Shown: positions 43,365 through 51,619 of the stretch, piece after piece
How the letters are laid out: each line of letters begins with the position of its first letter
How positions within the stretch are numbered: position 1 is the first letter of the stretch
Assembly: GCA_023439305.1 (NCBI GenBank)
Contig: JAEXOO010000029.1
Location: 124,001 to 188,000 of the forward strand
DNA length: 64,000 nt
Direction: 5' to 3'
From: Pseudomonadota bacterium
Lineage (GTDB): Bacteria > Pseudomonadota > Gammaproteobacteria > Burkholderiales > Burkholderiaceae_B
The notes under the pieces: model-generated
Databases searched by the model: none
What the model saw: only the letters and a program-made list of their open reading frames with translations
What the model was told of the DNA's origin: nothing
Position numbers and translations under genes: made by a program

Positions 43365-43385
43365 GTCTTATATCTTATATAAGAC
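43365..43385. promoter_or_regulatory. 21-bp operator upstream of acnB
   Basis: GTCTTATA-N5-TATAAGAC is a perfect 8-bp dyad in an otherwise GC-rich region. The same 21 bases occur at 49814-49834 between mdh and a GntR/UTRA gene. Position and identity suggest a regulator binding site controlling acnB, probably for that GntR protein. Confidence 0.8.
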
Positions 43386-43400
43386 TTACGTCGAGCTGAA

Positions 43401-43676
43401 TCAGGCCAGGAGGTCGGCGTATTCGGGGTGACGGCGGATATAGGCGGCGGCGTAGCTGCATAGCGGCCGCACTTTCCAGTGTTGGTTTTTTGCTGTTTCC
43501 AGGGCGTGGCGAGTCAACTGGCCGGCAATTCCCCGACCCTCCAGCGCCTGCGGCACGCCCGTGTGTGTGATGCTCATGATGTCGCCGTCAAGCTGGTAAT
43601 CGATTACGCAGCGCAGACCGTCGACCGTGCAATGAAATTGACGCGCCTGGGCGTCATGGTGAATGTTCAGTTCCAA
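43401..43676 (-). CDS. GNAT-like N-acetyltransferase (YjdJ type)
   Basis: This 91-aa protein is the short single-domain GNAT type (N-acetyltransferase YjdJ group). It has an acetyl-CoA loop in ALEGRGIAGQLTRHAL and ends VRPLCSYAAAYIRRHPEYADLL. These small proteins are thought to bind acetyl-CoA, but their acceptors are unknown. It is 15 bases from the shared 21-bp operator and 120 bases from acnB on the same strand. Confidence 0.88.
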   Translation of the reverse strand: MELNIHHDAQARQFHCTVDGLRCVIDYQLDGDIMSITHTGVPQALEGRGIAGQLTRHALETAKNQHWKVRPLCSYAAAYIRRHPEYADLLA

Positions 43677-43692
43677 GGTAGTCTCCTTCCTT

Positions 43693-44094
43693 TCAGGCAG
43701 CGGCCGGCTGCAGTGCGATCAGCGCCCACAGCGCCAGCATGCTGAGCAGGCCAATGAAACATCCGCCCCACAGGCCCATGAGCGGCCATTTTATGCCCAT
43801 GGCCACATCGTCGCGCTGCACGTGGGGCAGCAGACGGTTGGCATTGCCGAACAGGCCGTTCTGGCGTGTCGGGAAGTTCAGCCGCAGGAAGTAATCCAGC
43901 AGCACATTGGCTTTCAGCGACATCGGCAGGCGTTCCCAGGGGTATTGCGCCAGATAGGGGTGGCGCAGCGCCTGGTTGGTGCGGCGCACATTGAACAGCA
44001 GCAGATAGACGCCAGAGACCAGCGAGGTCAGGGCGCAGGCAATCATCAGGGTTGCCGCCATGGGCAGGGCGTAACGGACAAAATCAGCAAGCAT
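43693..44094 (-). CDS. Two-span membrane protein, unknown
   Basis: This 133-aa protein has an N-terminal membrane segment (residues about 10-35), a soluble middle with YPWERLPMSLKANVLLDYFLRLNFPT, and a C-terminal membrane segment (about 103-130). The family name is not known to me. It is 16 bases upstream of the GNAT gene on the same strand. Confidence 0.7.
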   Translation of the reverse strand: MLADFVRYALPMAATLMIACALTSLVSGVYLLLFNVRRTNQALRHPYLAQYPWERLPMSLKANVLLDYFLRLNFPTRQNGLFGNANRLLPHVQRDDVAMGIKWPLMGLWGGCFIGLLSMLALWALIALQPAAA

Positions 44095-44205
44095 CGGGTC
44101 ACCGGCAAGAGCGGCCCCGGCTGCCTGGAGCAGCGGGGGCCGTAAGTCAAATCATGGCGCATGATAGCGCATGCCGGGGATGGCATGCGCGCAATAACCG
44201 GCGTT

Positions 44206-45369
44206 TTAAGAACGCTGGTCCAGCGGGACGAAGATCTGGTTTTCAGGGCCCACGTAGTTAGCGGTAGGGCGAATGATCTTGTTGTCCACACGCTGTTCAA
44301 TAATATGCGCCGCCCAGCCGGCCGTGCGTGCGATCACGAACAGAGGGGTGAACATGGCCGTGGGCACGCCCATGGTGTGGTAGGACACGGCCGAGAACCA
44401 GTCCAGGTTGGGAAACATTTTCTTGACGTCCCACATGACGGTTTCCAGGCGTTCGGCAATGTCGTACATGCGCGTATTGCCATCTTGTTCCGCCAGTTCC
44501 TTGGCCACGGCCTTGATAACCTGATTGCGCGGGTCGGACACGGTATAGACCGGGTGGCCGAAACCGATGATTACTTCTTTGTTGTCCACGCGGCGGCGGA
44601 TGTCTTCTTCGGCCTGATCGGGCGTGTCGTAGCGCTTCTGGATCTCAAAGGCCACTTCGTTGGCGCCGCCGTGCTTGGGGCCGCGCAAGGCGCCGATCGC
44701 GCCGGCAATGGCGGAATAGAAGTCCGATCCAGTACCGGCAATGACCCGGCTGGTGAAGGTGGACGCATTGAACTCATGCTCGGCATACAGGTTCAGCGAG
44801 GTGTGCATGGCGCGCTCCCACTCGTCCGACGGTTTCTCGCCGTGGAGCAGGTGCAGGAAGTGGGCGCCGATGCTGTCGTCGTCGGTCTGCACGTCGATCA
44901 TTTCGCCATTGTGGCTGTAGTGGTACCAGTACAGCAGGGCCGAACCCAGGCAGGCAATCAGGCGGTCGGCGATGTCGCGGGCGTCAGGCAGGTTGTGGTC
45001 GTCTTTTTCAGGCAGCACGCAGCCCAGGACGGAGACGGCTGTGCGCATTACGTCCATGGGGTGGCTGTGGGCCGGCAGCGTTTCCAGGGCGCTTTGTACG
45101 GCCAGCGGCAGGCCGCGCAGACGCTTGAGTTTTTGCTTGTAGGCGCGAAGCTCGTCGCGATTGGGCAGTTTGCCGTGGATCAGCAGATAGGCGATTTCTT
45201 CGAATTCGCTGGCCTGGGCCAGATCCAGAATGTCATAGCCGCGGTAGTGCAGGTCGTTGCCGCTGCGGCCGACGGTGCACAGGGCGGTGTTGCCGGCCAC
45301 TACGCCCGACAGGGCGACGGATTTCTTGGGCTTGAAGCCGGAGGCGGTATTGTTCTCGGTACTGCTCAT
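44206..45369 (-). CDS. prpC: 2-methylcitrate synthase
   Basis: This 387-aa protein is of the citrate synthase family, methylcitrate type. It joins propionyl-CoA and oxaloacetate. Catalytic regions are RGPKHGGANEVAFEI, IIGFGHPVYTVSDPR and the C-terminal Asp/Arg region. It is shorter than the true citrate synthase at 54425-55723 and lies downstream of prpB with a 97-base gap containing a GCCCCTT-ACGGG-AAGGGGC hairpin (45437-45455), which could tune expression between the two genes. Confidence 0.95.
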   Translation of the reverse strand: MSSTENNTASGFKPKKSVALSGVVAGNTALCTVGRSGNDLHYRGYDILDLAQASEFEEIAYLLIHGKLPNRDELRAYKQKLKRLRGLPLAVQSALETLPAHSHPMDVMRTAVSVLGCVLPEKDDHNLPDARDIADRLIACLGSALLYWYHYSHNGEMIDVQTDDDSIGAHFLHLLHGEKPSDEWERAMHTSLNLYAEHEFNASTFTSRVIAGTGSDFYSAIAGAIGALRGPKHGGANEVAFEIQKRYDTPDQAEEDIRRRVDNKEVIIGFGHPVYTVSDPRNQVIKAVAKELAEQDGNTRMYDIAERLETVMWDVKKMFPNLDWFSAVSYHTMGVPTAMFTPLFVIARTAGWAAHIIEQRVDNKIIRPTANYVGPENQIFVPLDQRS

Positions 45370-45466
45370 GCGGGTCTCCTGGTTGATGGGCGGTCAGCGA
45401 GGCTGTCCGCCTGGGTAGGCTGCGGGCCTGGCGCGGGCCCCTTACGGGAAGGGGCGGGCGTCGGGC

Positions 45467-46366
45467 TCAGGATTTCTTGTTTTTCTGGAACAGGGCGTCC
45501 AGCCGTTCTTCATAAGCATGGTAGCCGATGCGATCGTAAAGCTCTTCGCGTGTCTGCATCAAGTCCACCACATTTTTTTGATGGCCGTCGCGGCGTATGG
45601 CTTGGTAAACGGTTTCAGCGGCCTTGTTCATGGCGCGGAAGGCCGACAGCGGGTACAGCACCATGGCGACCTGCGCACTGGCCAGTTCCTGCACGGTGAA
45701 CAGCGGCGTCTGGCCGAACTCGGTGATGTTGGCCAGGACCGGAACATTCAACGTCTGGGTGAAGCGACGATACGTCTCCAGATCGTAGCAGGCTTCGGCG
45801 AAGATACCGTCGGCGCCCGCTTGGACGCAGGCCTGGGCGCGTTCCAGCGCGGCATCCACACCTTCCACGGCAATCGCGTCGGTGCGGGCCATGATGAAGA
45901 AGTCGGGGTCTGTGCGTGCGTCCACGGCGGCCTTGACGCGATCCACCATTTCGTCGGCGCTGACAATTTCCTTGCCGGGGCGGTGGCCGCAGCGTTTGGC
46001 GCCGACCTGATCTTCGATGTGGCAGGCGGCGGCGCCAAACTTAATCAGGCTTTTTATCGTGCGTGCGATATTGAAGGCGGACGCGCCAAAGCCAGTGTCG
46101 ATGTCCACCATCAATGGCAGTTCGCATACATCGGTGATGCGACGTATGTCGGTCAGCACGTCGTCGAGCGTGTTGATGCCCAGGTCAGGCAGGCCCAGGG
46201 AGCCGGCCGCCACGCCGCCGCCGGACAGGTAGATGGCTTTGTAGCCGGCGCGTTCGGCCAGCAAGGCATGGTTGGCGTTGATGGCGCCGATGATCTGCAG
46301 CGGTTGCTCGTCACGCAGGGCCTGGCGGAAACGGGCGCCGGCCGATGTCAGGGAGGGATGGCTCAT
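45467..46366 (-). CDS. prpB: 2-methylisocitrate lyase
   Basis: This 299-aa protein has the isocitrate lyase/PEP mutase fold with VDIDTGFGASAFN, the catalytic KRCGHRPGKE loop, and EACYDLETYRRF. It splits 2-methylisocitrate to pyruvate and succinate. It is the first gene after a sigma-54 promoter on the minus strand. Longer in-frame starts go through the promoter region and are rejected. No prpD is visible in the window. Confidence 0.95.
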   Translation of the reverse strand: MSHPSLTSAGARFRQALRDEQPLQIIGAINANHALLAERAGYKAIYLSGGGVAAGSLGLPDLGINTLDDVLTDIRRITDVCELPLMVDIDTGFGASAFNIARTIKSLIKFGAAACHIEDQVGAKRCGHRPGKEIVSADEMVDRVKAAVDARTDPDFFIMARTDAIAVEGVDAALERAQACVQAGADGIFAEACYDLETYRRFTQTLNVPVLANITEFGQTPLFTVQELASAQVAMVLYPLSAFRAMNKAAETVYQAIRRDGHQKNVVDLMQTREELYDRIGYHAYEERLDALFQKNKKS

Positions 46367-46432
46367 AGCTGGACTCCGAATAAGAAAAAAGGGTGCAGAA
46401 GGCGGGCCTGCTGCGGTGATGTTGTTTTTATA

Positions 46433-46448
46433 AGCAAGCAGCGTGCCA
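46433..46448 (-). promoter_or_regulatory. Sigma-54 promoter of prpBC
   Basis: Read on the minus strand, TGGCACG-N4-TTGCT matches the sigma-54 consensus with correct GG-N10-GC spacing. The start of transcription would be near 46421, about 55 bases before the prpB ATG at 46366. The divergent prpR gene encodes the expected activator. Confidence 0.87.
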
Positions 46449-46556
46449 ATGTTTGTGTGGCTGGTCTTTTTCTGGCGCGAGCGCCGTGCAGCGGTTCTTT
46501 CGGGCGGCCTGCCGGGTGGCGGTTGGAATGGACGGATTTGCTTTCTTATTCCATAT

Positions 46557-46584
46557 GTTTCAATATTGAAACTAACTTTGAAAC
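46557..46584. promoter_or_regulatory. Probable PrpR operator
   Basis: GTTTCAATATTGAAAC (46557-46572) is a perfect 16-bp palindrome. TTTGAAAC at 46577-46584 repeats its right half 12 bases further on. It is about 110 bases upstream of the -24 box of prpBC and about 32 bases upstream of prpR, fitting activation of prpBC and self-control of prpR. Binding is inference. Confidence 0.72.
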
Positions 46585-46615
46585 GTCGTTCCTTTATTGT
46601 AATGGAGAAATGGGC

Positions 46616-48583
46616 ATGCCCTATGCACCCGCTTCCGCCGCCGCTTCGTCTGCTCGCCTGCGTATTGTCGCTGTAGGCCTGCACGGCCTGCGCTCTTTGT
46701 TGGAGGATCTGGCGCCGCAATATCAGGAGCAGGCCGAGATTCTGGTGGTCGACAAAGCCTATGGTGCAGCCGTAGAGGCGGTTCAGGCTTTGCGCCGGGG
46801 GACTGATATGGATGTGGTGGTGTCAGCCGGCTCCAACGGCAACTATCTGCGCGAGCATCTGGATCTGCCTGTCGTGATGGTCAGGCTCGGCGGCTTTGAC
46901 ATCATGCGCAGCCTGGCCCAGTCCGCCGGACAGCCAGAGCGTATGGCGGTGGTGACGTACGGCGACATGCCGACCGAACTGCGGGATTTCGTGCATGGTT
47001 TTGCTTTGCCAGTCGAGCTGCGCACTTATCGCAGCGAGGCCGATGCGCAGGCATGTGTGCTGGAGCTGCGGCGTTTGGGTGTGGGCCGGGTACTCGCGCC
47101 CGGACTGGTGGTCGACCTGGCGCGCGAGCAGGGCATGACGGGTATGCTGCTGTACTCGCAGGGCGCGGTGCGGGAAGCTTTGGAAGGGGCGATTGAGCTG
47201 GCGCGGGTGGCCCGCTCCGAGGCGGCCCGGCGCGAGCGCCTCAATACCATTCTGGCCCAGTTGCGCGACGGCGTGGTTTCCGTGGATGGGGATGAGCGCG
47301 TGGAAACCGTCAATCCCGCCATGGAGGCCTGGCTGGGCCAGTCGGCCCAGACCCTGCTCGGGCGTCGTCTGAGCGAGCTGCACCCTGAGCTGGACTTGAG
47401 GCCGACTTTGCGCAGCCTGGATGTGCAGCAGGACGCGGTGCAGCAGGTCGGCGGGCGCACGGCGGTCGTCACTCGTACACCCATTCTTGAGCAGGGTCGC
47501 CTGACGGGTGCGGTGCTGGTGTGTCAGGACCCGGCGGCCATTCAGCGAATGGATCGCAGCCTGCGCTCGCGCAGCCATCAGGCCGTTTCGCGGCATGCCC
47601 GTTACGAACTGTCCGATCTGGTGGGCGACAGCCCCGCCATGCAGGCAGTGCGTCTGCAGGCGCGCGCCTGCGCTCAAAGCGCTGCGACCACGCTCATCAT
47701 CGGCGAGAGCGGAACGGGCAAGGAGCTGCTCGCGCAAGGCATACATAGCGCCAGTGCGCGTCGGGCCCAGCCCTTTGTGGCGGTGAACTGCGCGGCCTTT
47801 CCGGACAGTCTGCTCGAAAGCGAGCTGTTCGGATACGTCGAAGGCGCGTTCACCGGATCCAGTCGGGGTGGTAAGGTGGGCCTGTTCGAGGCGGCTCACA
47901 CTGGCACGCTGTTCCTGGATGAGATCGGCGAGATGCCATTGCCCCTGCAGACGCGCTTGCTGCGGGTGCTGCAGGAAAAGGAGGTTTTGCGCATCGGGGC
48001 GATCGAGCCTACGCCGGTGGACGTTCGTGTCATTGCCGCCACCCATAGAGATCTGGCCGCCCGGGTGCGGCAGGGCCTGTTCCGGCAGGATCTGTTCTAC
48101 AGGCTCAATATCCTGGTGTTGCATTTGCCTGCCTTGCGCATGAGGCGGCAGGATCTGCCCATGCTGGTCCGGCATCTGGCTGCCAAGGTGGGGCAGCGCC
48201 TGGGATCGATGCCGGATGCCGAGCTGCTGCAAGCCTTGCTGCAGGCGGGCGGCTCCTATGATTGGCCGGGCAATATTCGCGAACTGGAAAACTTGATCGA
48301 GCGTGTGATGGTGCTGGGGGCCGCTCAGCGGGATCAGCGGCTCTTGTTGGAGAGTATCGCGCCTGAGCTGCTGATGGCCGGTTCTGAGCAGGGGCATCCC
48401 GCTGCGGGCGTTTCTGCCACGCAGGAGGGGGCGCCCAAGGACTTGCGCGCTCAGCGCGAGCGCAGCGAGCAGGCCTACCTGGAACAGGTCCTGGAGCAAT
48501 GTGGCGGTAATCGTGAACAAGCGGCTGCCCGGCTGGGCATCAGTCGCACCACCTTGTGGCGCAAGCTGCGCAAGCAGGGGTGA
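46616..48583 (+). CDS. prpR: Propionate catabolism activator PrpR (sigma-54 type)
   Basis: This 655-aa protein has an N-terminal PrpR_N sensing domain (about 20-190), a PAS-like domain (about 210-310), and a sigma-54 AAA+ domain with Walker A GESGTGKE near 362 and GAFTGS near 410. The C-terminal Fis HTH is CGGNREQAAARLGISRTTLWRKL. It should sense 2-methylcitrate and activate prpBC from the divergent sigma-54 promoter. GGAGA at 46604-46608 favours the ATG at 46616 over the one at 46610. Confidence 0.92.
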   Translation: MPYAPASAAASSARLRIVAVGLHGLRSLLEDLAPQYQEQAEILVVDKAYGAAVEAVQALRRGTDMDVVVSAGSNGNYLREHLDLPVVMVRLGGFDIMRSLAQSAGQPERMAVVTYGDMPTELRDFVHGFALPVELRTYRSEADAQACVLELRRLGVGRVLAPGLVVDLAREQGMTGMLLYSQGAVREALEGAIELARVARSEAARRERLNTILAQLRDGVVSVDGDERVETVNPAMEAWLGQSAQTLLGRRLSELHPELDLRPTLRSLDVQQDAVQQVGGRTAVVTRTPILEQGRLTGAVLVCQDPAAIQRMDRSLRSRSHQAVSRHARYELSDLVGDSPAMQAVRLQARACAQSAATTLIIGESGTGKELLAQGIHSASARRAQPFVAVNCAAFPDSLLESELFGYVEGAFTGSSRGGKVGLFEAAHTGTLFLDEIGEMPLPLQTRLLRVLQEKEVLRIGAIEPTPVDVRVIAATHRDLAARVRQGLFRQDLFYRLNILVLHLPALRMRRQDLPMLVRHLAAKVGQRLGSMPDAELLQALLQAGGSYDWPGNIRELENLIERVMVLGAAQRDQRLLLESIAPELLMAGSEQGHPAAGVSATQEGAPKDLRAQRERSEQAYLEQVLEQCGGNREQAAARLGISRTTLWRKLRKQG

Positions 48584-48614
48584 GGTGTGCCCTGTGGTGG
48601 GCGCGGCGCAGATC

Positions 48615-48648
48615 AAAAAAAACCGCCGGCAGAACCGGCGGTTTTTTT
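48615..48648. terminator. Bidirectional terminator between prpR and mdh
   Basis: AACCGCCGG-CAGAA-CCGGCGGTT, flanked by an A-run (48615-48622) and a T-run (48642-48648), works on both strands. It ends prpR from the left and mdh from the right. Confidence 0.9.
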
Positions 48649-48662
48649 GAAGCGGCAGGCCA

Positions 48663-49652
48663 TCAGCCCAGCAGGTCTTTCACGCCGTCGCGCTCTTCCA
48701 GCAGCTCGTTCAGGGTGTGATCCATGCGCTCGCGGGAGAAGGCGTCGATTTCCAGGCCTTCCACACGCTTGTACTCGCCGTTCTCGGTGGTGACGGGCAC
48801 GCCGTAGATGATACCTTCGGGAATGCCGTAGGAGCCGTCCGAGGGAATGCCCATGGTGACCCACTTGCCGTTCGAGCCCAGCACCCAGTCGCGCACATGG
48901 TCGATGGCGGCATTGGCGGCCGAGGCGGCGGAAGACAGGCCGCGCGCTTCAATGATGGCGGCGCCGCGCTTGCCCACGGTGGGAATGAAGGTGTTGCGGT
49001 TCCATTCCTGGTCGTTGATCAGGGCATCGATCTTTTCGCCGTTGACGGTCGCAAAGCGCGTGTCAGGGTACATGGTGGGCGAGTGGTTGCCCCAGACGAT
49101 CAGGTTTTCGATGTCGGCGACAGCCTTGCCGGATTTGGCGGCCAGTTGCGACAGGGCGCGGTTGTGATCCAGACGCAGCATGGCGGTGAAGTTCTTGGCC
49201 GGCAGGTCGGGCGCCGACTTCATGGCGATGTAGGCGTTGGTGTTGGCGGGGTTGCCGACGACCAGGATCTTGACGTCGCGCTTGGCGACCTTGTTCAGGG
49301 CGCGGCCCTGCGCGGTGAAGATCTGGGCGTTGAAGGCCAGCAAGTCCTTGCGCTCCATGCCGGGGCCGCGCGGGCGGGCGCCGACCAGCAGAGCAACATC
49401 GATGTCCTTGAAGGCGTCTTCAGGGTCGCTGTGAGCGGACATGCCTTGCAGCAGCGGGAAGGCGCAGTCGTCCAGTTCCATCATGACGCCCTTCAGGGCT
49501 TTCTGGGCTTTCTCGTCGGGCAGCTCCAGCAGCTGCAGGATCACGGGCTGGTCTTTGCCCAGCATTTCGCCGGAAGCGATGCGGAACAGCAGGGCATAGC
49601 CAATCTGGCCGGCTGCACCGGTCACAGCAACGCGCATTGCGGGTTTGGACAT
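48663..49652 (-). CDS. mdh: Malate dehydrogenase
   Basis: This 329-aa enzyme has VTGAAGQIGYALLFRIASGEML for NAD binding, ARPRGPGMERKDLL with the substrate Arg residues, and catalytic His in VWGNHSPTMYPD. It is the Actinobacteria/Betaproteobacteria cytosolic type that converts malate to oxaloacetate. The start at 49652 is the normal family start. It diverges from a GntR gene across a region with the 21-bp operator. Confidence 0.96.
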   Translation of the reverse strand: MSKPAMRVAVTGAAGQIGYALLFRIASGEMLGKDQPVILQLLELPDEKAQKALKGVMMELDDCAFPLLQGMSAHSDPEDAFKDIDVALLVGARPRGPGMERKDLLAFNAQIFTAQGRALNKVAKRDVKILVVGNPANTNAYIAMKSAPDLPAKNFTAMLRLDHNRALSQLAAKSGKAVADIENLIVWGNHSPTMYPDTRFATVNGEKIDALINDQEWNRNTFIPTVGKRGAAIIEARGLSSAASAANAAIDHVRDWVLGSNGKWVTMGIPSDGSYGIPEGIIYGVPVTTENGEYKRVEGLEIDAFSRERMDHTLNELLEERDGVKDLLG

Positions 49653-49813
49653 GAGAGTATGACTCCGTTTTGGGGTTTGAAAGTCGGTGACGAAAAACAC
49701 AGTTTAATGCTTTTGGGCGTGTCGGATAGGACTCGTCCGGCGGTTTTTCGAAGGGGCGGGCAAGCCTCTTTTTTCACTGCGCAGCCTAGACCAAAACGGG
49801 CAGCGCGTCAAAC

Positions 49814-49834
49814 GTCTTATATCTTATATAAGAC
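49814..49834. promoter_or_regulatory. 21-bp operator between mdh and gntR
   Basis: This is base-for-base identical to the site at 43365-43385: GTCTTATA-N5-TATAAGAC. It is 162 bases from the mdh start and 112 bases from the gntR start, so it could serve both genes. A TTTGTTTACAA stretch near 49888-49898 may be part of the gntR promoter. Confidence 0.82.
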
Positions 49835-49945
49835 AGAAGAGTGTTAGACATTCGAGGCCGGTCATGCGAAAATTAGCGTACTGTCTATTTTGTTTACAAG
49901 TGCGATGCGCCTTCGTGCGCCACCTGTATCAGCCTATTATCAACC

Positions 49946-50716
49946 ATGTCTGAAAACGTGCCGCCCCTACGCGCCCAGGAAATCGAAAAATCCGCGCCCA
50001 GTGCGGCCTACAGCCCACTGTATCAGCAGATCAAGGCTTTGTTGTTGCAAGGGCTTGATCGCGGCGAATGGAAGCCCGGCGAATCCATCCCCAGCGAACT
50101 GGAACTGGCTGCTCGTTTCCAGGTCAGTCAGGGCACGGTGCGCAAGGCCATCGACGAGCTGGCCGCCGACAACCTGCTTATCCGCCGTCAGGGCAAGGGC
50201 ACCTTTGTCGCGACTCACCACGAGGCCCGCGTGCGCTTCCGTTTCCTGCGCCTGGCGCCGGACGACGGCAAGCCCGTGCCGTCCTCCAGCCGCATCCTGG
50301 ATGTGCGCCGCCTGAAAGCCCCGGCTGATGTCGCTGCGCTGCTGGATCTGCGCACATCGGACATGGTCGTCAACCTGCGCCGGGTGCTGGCCTTTGACCA
50401 GACTCCCACCATTTACGACGACATCTGGCTCCCTGGCTCGGTCTTCAAGGGGTTGACGCTGGAAGCCGCCAGCCTGAACAAAGGCCCCATGTACGCCTGG
50501 TTCGAGAGCAAGTTCGGCGTGAGCATGGTGCGGGCCGACGAAAAAATCGGTGCCGTCGCGGCCGCCGGAGAGGCTGCCGCTGTGCTGCAGGTGCCCGAGG
50601 GCACGCCTTTGCTGCAGGTCGAGCGCGTCTCCTATACCTACGGCGACCGGCCCGTGGAACTGCGCCGGGGTCTTTACCTGACCGAGCGCTTCCATTACCG
50701 AAACACTTTGAACTAG
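49946..50716 (+). CDS. GntR/HutC-family regulator with UTRA domain, probable TCA regulator
   Basis: This 256-aa regulator has a winged HTH (about 25-95: LYQQIKALLLQGLDRGEW, PSELELAARFQVSQGTVRKAIDELA, RQGKGTFVATH) and a UTRA ligand-binding domain (about 110-250). It lies between mdh and the sdh-gltA operon, and the 21-bp dyad at its promoter recurs upstream of acnB. I infer that it controls TCA genes and itself. The ligand is unknown; a TCA acid is a natural guess. Confidence 0.88.
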   Translation: MSENVPPLRAQEIEKSAPSAAYSPLYQQIKALLLQGLDRGEWKPGESIPSELELAARFQVSQGTVRKAIDELAADNLLIRRQGKGTFVATHHEARVRFRFLRLAPDDGKPVPSSSRILDVRRLKAPADVAALLDLRTSDMVVNLRRVLAFDQTPTIYDDIWLPGSVFKGLTLEAASLNKGPMYAWFESKFGVSMVRADEKIGAVAAAGEAAAVLQVPEGTPLLQVERVSYTYGDRPVELRRGLYLTERFHYRNTLN

Positions 50717-50819
50717 ACCGACGGCATACGGCAATTGATACTGCATCGTCCAGTCAAATCGGTGAAAATACCAAGGTTAAGTTTAGTAATTACTTTTTTT
50801 TATCTACTTCGAGGCCATC

Positions 50820-51233
50820 ATGTCTGATACCGCACCCAAGCAGCGCCCGCAGTATCGCAATATCAGCGTGCCGCAGATATTGAGCTACCGCTTGCCACTG
50901 GCGGCAAAATCATCGATTTTGCATCGCGTCAGCGGCGCATTGCTGTTCTTATGCCTGCCGCTCGTGCTTTTGCCGCTGTTCTCCCTTAGTGTCAGCTCTC
51001 CCGAATCGTTCGAGATCCTGCGCAGCTACGTCGACAATCCTGTCTGTAAGCTGATTCTGTTGGTTCTGATCTGGGGCTACCTGCATCACTTCTGTGCCGG
51101 CATCCGCTATCTGATCCTCGATCTGCACATCGGCAACGACAAAGAGTCGGCCAAGAAATCGGCCGGCATGGTTTTTGGGGTCAGCCTGGCGCTTACCCTG
51201 GTATTTGGTCTGAAACTCTTTGGGGTCTGGTAA
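50820..51233 (+). CDS. sdhC: Succinate dehydrogenase cytochrome b556 subunit
   Basis: This 137-aa three-helix membrane subunit has ILSYRLPLAAKSSILHRVSGALLF, the quinone-site segment with the conserved Ser and Arg near the start of helix 1, and the heme-ligand His in YLHHFCAGIRYLILD. It anchors the dehydrogenase and binds ubiquinone. It begins the sdhCDAB operon, 103 bases after gntR; an AT-rich stretch before it probably holds the promoter. Confidence 0.93.
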   Translation: MSDTAPKQRPQYRNISVPQILSYRLPLAAKSSILHRVSGALLFLCLPLVLLPLFSLSVSSPESFEILRSYVDNPVCKLILLVLIWGYLHHFCAGIRYLILDLHIGNDKESAKKSAGMVFGVSLALTLVFGLKLFGVW

Positions 51234-51616
51234 TGGCTACTCGTGAACGCATCGGCGCACACCGTCTGGTGGTCGGCGCCCATTACGGCACGCTGGATTT
51301 TCTGGCGCAGCGGGTCACGGCGGTCATCATGGCTGTCTACACCCTGGTTATCGTCTGCGGCATCCTGTTCAGCAGCGAACTCAATTTCGAGACCTGGCGC
51401 GGCCTGTTTACCTTCCGCATCGGTGCTCTGCCACTGGGCCAGTTGCTGGCCACCTTGTTCTTCCTGTCCCTGTCCTGGCATGCCTGGATCGGCGTACGCG
51501 ATATCTGGATGGACTACGTCAAGCCCGCCGGTCTGCGCTTGCTGCTGCAAGTGCTGACCCTGCTGTGGCTGGTGGCCTCCGTCGTATTCTTTGCAAAAAT
51601 CATCTGGAGTCTCTAA
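51233..51616 (+). CDS. sdhD: Succinate dehydrogenase membrane anchor
   Basis: This 127-aa protein has three membrane helices and a conserved start (RLVVGAHYGTLDFLAQRVTAVIMAVY), with His in SLSWHAWIGVRDIWMDYV as the second heme ligand region. It overlaps the sdhC stop by one base (TAATG), so translation is coupled. Confidence 0.93.
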   Translation: MATRERIGAHRLVVGAHYGTLDFLAQRVTAVIMAVYTLVIVCGILFSSELNFETWRGLFTFRIGALPLGQLLATLFFLSLSWHAWIGVRDIWMDYVKPAGLRLLLQVLTLLWLVASVVFFAKIIWSL

Positions 51617-51619
51617 ACC

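Noticed and set aside
47844..47861. GAFTGS instead of GAFTGA in PrpR, as a possible sign of a sigma-54 contact defect
   Set aside because: PrpR-type proteins, as I recall them, commonly carry Ser here, and the gene has a perfect sigma-54 promoter as target.
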